Assembly (NCBI GenBank): GCA_900074885.1
Contig: FJUW01000016.1
Location: forward strand, 720,117 to 784,116
Reading direction: 5' to 3'
Length of the DNA stretch: 64,000 nt
DNA from: Rhynchosporium graminicola
Taxonomy: Eukaryota > Ascomycota > Leotiomycetes > Helotiales > Ploettnerulaceae
The position numbers and the translations under genes are program-made. Every line of letters begins with the position of its first letter. Position 1 is the first letter of the stretch. The notes beneath the pieces were generated by a model that had not been told where the DNA came from, searched no databases, and was given only the letters and a program-made list of their open reading frames with translations. Shown here piece after piece: positions 58,601-64,000 of the stretch.

Positions 58601-61124
58601 ATATCTATACTATAGTCGCTTACTTAGATTTTAATCTTAATTTCACTTAGGAAAGATCGAGCCTTATCTTATAATAAGCGGAATATAGTTTAATATATTA
58701 TATCTTCTTATATTATAACGTCTTATAAGTCGTTTAGTTCTTTATCCTAGAAAAGACCTCTAGATACTACTAAGTCTAAGGTAAAGACTTAGCTAGAGGG
58801 TATAATTAATAGTTAAGTAGATATAAGTATTACTCTTATCTTATCTTCTCTTTCTAAAGCTAGCTAGTATATTACGCGTTCCGAGTCTAAAAACCTATAG
58901 AACCTCGAGTTTATATCGCGATCTGATTAAGTCGATATAGTTATTACTCTTACTCTATCTTTCTTTTCTAGAGTAAGCTAGTTCGCTATATAGTCCGAGT
59001 CTAAAAACCTATAGAACCTCGAGTTTATATCGCTTTCTCTTAATATATCTTACTCCCTTTATAATAAGGTATCCGGGATAATAGCTTCGGATCCCGGCTT
59101 ATATACTAAGGTAAACTAGAATAGTACTAAGGTCTTATACTAGCGTACTTAACGCTCCGATAGCTATTACTTAGTTATGAAATACTTAAGGTTCTTATAG
59201 TCTATCTAAATTATAAAAGACTTATATACTTTTAACTCGGAGGCCTAGAATTTTAAGCAGGTAATTACTACTAGTATCTCCTTATCGTAGATATTGTAAT
59301 TAATTTCGGCTTTATTTAGCTTCTAAGCGAAGAAGCTTACTAGTCGTCGGACTTTATTCTTTTCTTATAGGAGAGCGCTTCCTATTACGAATCTACTATA
59401 ATCAGTCTCTAAGAATATCTAAAGTCTCGGATCTTAGTATATAAGTATTAGAGTCTTATAAAACTTCTTTATTAAAGTCTTAAATACTTTCTCCTCTAGT
59501 TTTCCTTAGGAGAATAAGCGACCCTTCCCTATTAACGCTATTAAAAGCGTAGCTAGCTTTAAGTAGTTCGCTATAAATATTTAGTAGAAGTTTATAAATC
59601 CTAAGAAATATTATACTTCTTTCTAGGTCTTAGGTTACGCTTAGTTCTTAATTACTATTACTTTTTCTAGATTAGGACTTATACTTTTTCTATTAGTATA
59701 TATAATAAATCCTAGATATTTAAGCTTCTTACGAGCGAACTTACTCTTTTCGGGATCTAAGTATAGTCTATTATCCTAAAGCTTACAGAGAATAGTTCGT
59801 ACCTTTTCGAAGTAGTCTTCTCTAGAGCTGTTCGAGTAAACGACTATATTATCTATATAGGCTAAGGTAAAGTCGTCTAATTATTCCCTTAATAAACTAT
59901 TAATATACTACTAGAAACTTACCGGAGCTTCTAATAATCTAAAAGGATATATAAGCTATTTAAAAGACCTAAATCTTATATAAAAAGCTATTTTATACTC
60001 GTAACCTAATGCTATACGTATTTAATAAAATACCGAAACTATATCTACTTTTATAAGTTATTTAGTACTTATAAGGTTCCGTAAGGTCTCCGGTATTAAT
60101 AGTAAAGGGTACTAGTCTAGCTTCGTAATAGCGTTTAGCGTTCAGTAGTCGTAGTAGAACTTTAGACCTCTCTCGGGTTTCTATATAAAAAGGATAAGAG
60201 CTACTACTTCTAAAGTACTAAGCTAGATATATCCTTTTTCTAAGAAGCTATTTAATAACTTTCTTAGCGCTAATAATTTATCTTTAGATATACTATATAG
60301 CGGACCCTATAGTAAGGCAGTAAGGGACTTATCTGATTATTCGCAGATATCGATTCGATAGTCGATACCCGGTTAATAGAGAGCTAGTTTCTCTACTTCT
60401 CGCTTAGAAAAGAGTAGAGTTATATCTTAAATCTCTAGAGGGAGAATATTTTTAAGTTAGTCTAAAGTTAGCTCTTCTTTATCCTAAAGGGCTATCTTTA
60501 TATCCTCTAATATCGTAGCAGATACTAAGGTATAGTTACTATTATCTATATATAAGTAGTAGTTACGTCCTTCTATTACTTATTTCTTTATTAGGCTATA
60601 ATAGTATTATTATTTTTCAAGCGTTATCCTAATCTTATTTTACGCTTTCTATAAGTTCCCTAAGATTAATAGAAAAGCTAGTTTTAGTACTATATATATA
60701 TAGACTCTTTAGCTAAACCTTACGATTTTTATTTAGAACTCGATTACTCTTTTAGTTCTTAAGTTCCGTATAGCTTTTAAAGCGCTCTTTATCTCGCGGG
60801 TTCTATAGCTTATATATATAAGACTAAGACTTTCTATAAAGTCTTTATTTATTATAATATAGTATTAGTATCTTTTATTAATAAGAGTAAATATTCCGAA
60901 CGTTTCTTAAAGGATTATATCTATATATATAAGGTTTCTATTTATAAGCTCTTTGAATTTACCTTATTCTTTTACTAATATTTTATCTACTCCCGGCTCT
61001 TAACTTTAAGAGGGAGTTAGTCTTTTCTTAACTCTAAAAGAGTAAAGTCTAATATATTATTATTATTCTCTAATAATAGTCCTATTATATTAATCGCAGT
61101 AAGTTATATTACTAAAGCGTATAA

Positions 61125-61166
61125 GTAATTATAGATATAGTACCTAGATACTCTATAGCGGAAATA
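61125..61166 (-). pseudogene. second Gag CCHC knuckle with all four ligands mutated to Tyr
   Basis: Reads YFRYRVSRYYIYNY: tyrosine at positions 1, 4, 9 and 14 of the C-x2-C-x4-H-x4-C spacing. It lies in the Gag of the second Gypsy element, preceded by a basic YYKKKL segment. Confidence 0.7.
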
Positions 61167-62084
61167 GAGCTTTTTCTTATAGTATCTCTCTTATTCGGCT
61201 ATATCTATTTATTTAGCTTTTTATTTACTACTAGAATTATTATAAGCTCTGCTATTCCTTTCTCAGTTTCTTATTATACGCGCTAGTACTATTACTATAT
61301 CCCTATTAGTATTAACTTTAGCTTTTATAGGAGCTTTCTAGGAATATATATAGTTTACTATATTTATCCTAGAGTCCTTATTCTTATTATTCTACCTCTT
61401 ATTCGATACTTTAAACTAATCTATCTCTTCGAGGTTAGTTATAATCTATTCTACTTCCTTAGTAAATTCGTAGTAATCTATAGTCTTAGCTATAGAAGCT
61501 ATATATATTCAGATAGAGTTTAAAAACGTATTCCGGAAGTAACTTATCTTTATATTATCTTCTTAGCTCTCTCCTCTAGCGCTTAGTAAGAGTTCGTCGA
61601 ATTCTAGCTAGTACTTATACTAGAGCTATCCTATAGAGTGCCTTATATTCGTAAGCTATTTAAAGGCCTTAGCTCACTTATTACTATCTGCGAATATTTT
61701 ATCGAGCTGCGCGAAGAAAGCTTCAGGGTCCTTACTATCTATCGGGCTTCCCTTCTCCTAGAAGTATCGTATATAAGCTTATTCGCGCTATAGGAGAGTA
61801 TTATAAATAGTATCCTAGTAATAATCAGCGGAAAGAGATAGTCTTTAAGTAGAGCGCATACGATAAGAACTTCTTAGTCTTAGGAGATAATCTCGAAAGG
61901 TATTCGCATATCTATCCTAAGTAAGAGGTATCTATCTACCGGAACCTAATAGTTCTCTATCGGAGCTCGACTGAGACGCTACGAGAGACTCGATAAGGGT
62001 TTTTATTAGGGCACTCGAAGACGATAGGTCTCCGGTATTATTAGATCTAGGCGCTTATCTGAGTCTTTCGGCCTCCGACGCTTC

Positions 62085-62578
62085 TGTTGGATTTGTAACT
62101 AGTACCTTGGTCAGTTCTGCCTGCATTAGCATATACACCTTGTACCTTATCAGTACATGTTCTTAGTACCTGGTTCAGTACCTTGCCTATGTACCTTGTT
62201 ATACCTAGCACCTACACCCTATACCTTATTAATAGCCTATACCCTGTATACTCTATTGGAGTTACTATGAAGGTTCTCGATAGAGTTTTACTACTCTCTA
62301 TTACGTATATCGTACTTCTAGAGGTTTCTACTAACGTACTACTGACGTAGTATAATTCTACGGTATACGTGTCTTCTTCTATAGAGTTCTGTATTATGTA
62401 GTATAGAATATTCTAGAGAGCTCATATAGCTATATAAGTAGCTAGAATCTCTCCTGTAGTTAGCTCTCTTCAAGTAATAAAAGTAAGTCAAATTGATTAC
62501 CTATTATTCTGACCTTTAGCCGATTTCTACTCTCAATTTTCATATAGTAGCAATTCACTCAGTGAAATCAGCTAATCA
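62085..62578. mobile_element. 494-bp insertion, TG...CA ended, with 8-bp flanking repeat (solo LTR or similar)
   Basis: Starts TGTTGGATTTG and ends AATCA. The 8-mer GACGCTTC sits immediately on both sides (62077-62084 and 62579-62586). Without the insertion and one 8-mer the Gag reading frame of the surrounding Gypsy is continuous, so this is a true insertion. TG...CA ends suggest a solo LTR; eight bases of duplication is longer than the usual 4-6 for LTR elements. It contains recurring TACCTTG/TACCTTAT motifs (62102-62245) and is less AT-rich than its surroundings. Confidence 0.7.
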
Positions 62579-62807
62579 GACGCTTCCTTCGATCGATCTC
62601 GCTTAAACTCGCTTCCGTTACTCCTTACCGATAAAGGAGCTTCCTGATTAGGCGTTACTTAGTCGTTTTCAACGACTCTTTCGCCTAGAGCTAGCTAGTA
62701 AGCTAGCCCCTTTGAGCCCTACTAACACGGCTATAGCGAATCAGACTCGTAGCCCTTAACCTTAAGACGAAGTTGCAGGGAAATTATAACTTGTAACCTC
62801 TCGAAGC

Positions 62808-63206
62808 CTTTGGAAGTAGAGACGACCTAGTGACCCTAGGTACGAAGGCTAAGATCTTATTCCGGGGTGCCTATATCTACTACCGACTTAGTTTAGAAGC
62901 TAGGCCTCGTTGCGTAGTAGGGCGTGGCTTCTGATTCGCTACTAGTCTGGCATAAATTATAGGTCGGCTAATATAGGCTACTATTGAGTATAAGAAGCTA
63001 TCCTCGNCTTTAGAAGTAGAGACGACCTAGTGACCCTAGGTACGAAGGCTAAGATCTTATTCCGGGGTGCTTATATCTACTACCGACTTAGTTTAGAAGC
63101 TAGGCCTCGTTGCGTAGTAAGGCGTAGCTTCTAATTCGCTACTAGTCTAGTATAAATCATAGGTCGGCTAATATAAGCTACTATTAAGTATAAGAAGCTA
63201 TCCTCG
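62808..63206. repeat. 199-bp direct duplication separated by a single N
   Basis: Unit 1 is 62808-63006, an N lies at 63007, and unit 2 is 63008-63206. The units have equal length; the differences I see are all transitions (such as GGCGTGGC versus GGCGTAGC). The lone N marks an assembly join. Confidence 0.85.
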
Positions 63207-63479
63207 GAGAGGGTTACTTAATAGTAGTACTTAAGGCGCTGTGAGGTAAAACTGGGCCTAGTAGTAAGGTTAATTCAATAGCAAATACGACAGACGTAGT
63301 TACTGTATACTACTATTGATTTTAACTAAGCGAAAAACTCGGTAAGATAGTAAGCTCGGCGTAGCTATTATCTTTTTTAAGGGCAAGATAAGGTCAGTGT
63401 CTTTTTAAGCTACTTAGTAGCTTATACGAGTAAAACTCGTACTTATAAAGACCTCTTAGTACTTAGTACTATTAAACTG

Positions 63480-64000
63480 CTTATACGGAATCATATCTTC
63501 CTTAAAGGGAGATAAGCTAGTAGGCTGCTCTAACTATATAGAGTGGCTTAATGCGGCTAGCCTCTACTTAGAGGTAAACGGCTATATATCTTATATTAAC
63601 GGTACTAAGACTAAGCCTAGCTAAGCTCTCTACTTCAAGTCAGAAGAACATATTAACGCGCAAGGCGAAAAGAGAATAGATTATACTTCTTACTCTCCGG
63701 AGCTAGCGATTAAATACTATAAGAGACTAGCTGATTTTGAGCGTGCAAATAAGAAGGCTTTAGGCGCTATTAAGTCGATTATATCACTTGAAAACCTCGA
63801 TAGATTCAAGGATAAGACTAGCGCAAAAGACCTATAGGAAGCTATTATAGCTACCTACGGTTCTACTAGCCTAGAGGAGATCAGTAGGCATATAAATCGT
63901 ATTATCGATAATACCTACTCCTCTTATAAGAATATAGACGAGTATACTAGCGTAATTCAAGCTAGTTCAGTCTACCTAAAGCAGCTCAAGTGTGAGATTC
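63480..64000 (+). pseudogene. Ty1/Copia-type Gag, RIP-damaged, cut by the window end
   Basis: A plus-strand frame reads LVGCSNYIEWLNAASLYLEV, then GYISYINGT, then DFERANKKALGAIKSII and DEYTSVIQASSVYLKQL, which is the pattern of Copia Gag (UBN2/Retrotran_gag type: G-x-x-N-Y-x-E-W). It is broken by in-frame stops at a CAA-like and a TGG-like codon (DL-stop-EAII, originally DLWEAII). Orientation is opposite to both Gypsy elements. The rest of the element lies beyond 64000; no LTR is assigned. Confidence 0.7.

Larger units (their letters stand above)
55850..62700 (-). mobile_element. second RIP-decayed Ty3/Gypsy element, boundaries approximate
   Basis: Minus-strand Gag is readable from about 62650 leftwards (PEAFFAQLDKIFADSNK, LEFDELLLSARGESWEDN), with a decayed zinc knuckle at 61166-61125. 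Reverse transcriptase motifs lie near 60230-59830 (LSKDKLLALRKLLNSFLEKGY is broken by few stops; LDDFTLAYIDNIVVYSNSS near 59885-59830). It is distinct from the first Gypsy in sequence. I could not identify its LTRs; the left end is near 55850-55900, where a purine-rich minus-strand tract occurs. A 494-bp insertion interrupts its Gag. Confidence 0.7.

Noticed and set aside
47318..64000. CRISPR, tRNA or rRNA content in the AT-rich block
   Set aside because: The repeats are LTRs, inverted ends and a duplication, not spaced short repeats; no tRNA A/B boxes were noticed and no rRNA was recognised.

Overview
The window looks like nuclear DNA of a filamentous ascomycete (Pezizomycotina). Genes carry short introns (about 46-115 nt) with GT-AG borders and CTAAC/CTAAT branch sites, and the right quarter is an AT-rich transposon block with the C:G to T:A decay typical of repeat-induced point mutation (RIP). 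I cannot name the species. All exon models were worked out by eye from splice signals and reading phase; for most of the recognised genes the joined exons come out divisible by three.

Layout. 1-8.7 kb (mostly minus strand): three related coiled-coil genes in tandem, two with the same three-exon structure ending in a 40-nt exon, plus a three-unit minisatellite between the first two. 9.5-10.8 kb: a RING protein with two SUMO-interaction motifs (STUbL-like). 12.1-13.7 kb: prp19. 14.7-15.5 kb: a basic conserved fungal protein. 17.1-24.3 kb: a compact housekeeping cluster of rrb1, mitochondrial bS6m (divergent from rrb1), dcn1 and mvp1. 26.2-26.5 kb: ribosomal protein S29. 28.1-30.0 kb: NAD kinase. 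30-39.2 kb: 9.2 kb with no gene I can support, leading to a Q/N/S-rich, acidic-tailed protein (39.2-40.4 kb). 40.9-42.1 kb: las1. 46.0-46.7 kb: a small protein resembling the fungal DUF7053 family. 47.3-64 kb: nested, RIP-decayed retrotransposons.

Functional themes. Ribosome supply is well represented (Rrb1, Las1, S29, bS6m). Ubiquitin-family control appears three times (Prp19 U-box, STUbL-like RING, Dcn1). NAD kinase makes NADP and Mvp1 works in endosomal sorting. These look like ordinary housekeeping neighbours, not a pathway cluster.

The least explained parts are: the tandem coiled-coil family, with signs of decay in two of its three members; the 9.2-kb gene-free region with recurring CTCCGTA elements; and the nested transposon block. 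In that block a 6.64-kb Gypsy element with a perfect TAAGA target duplication sits inside a smaller element bounded by about 180-bp inverted repeats, and two separate Gag zinc knuckles have all four metal ligands changed to tyrosine.
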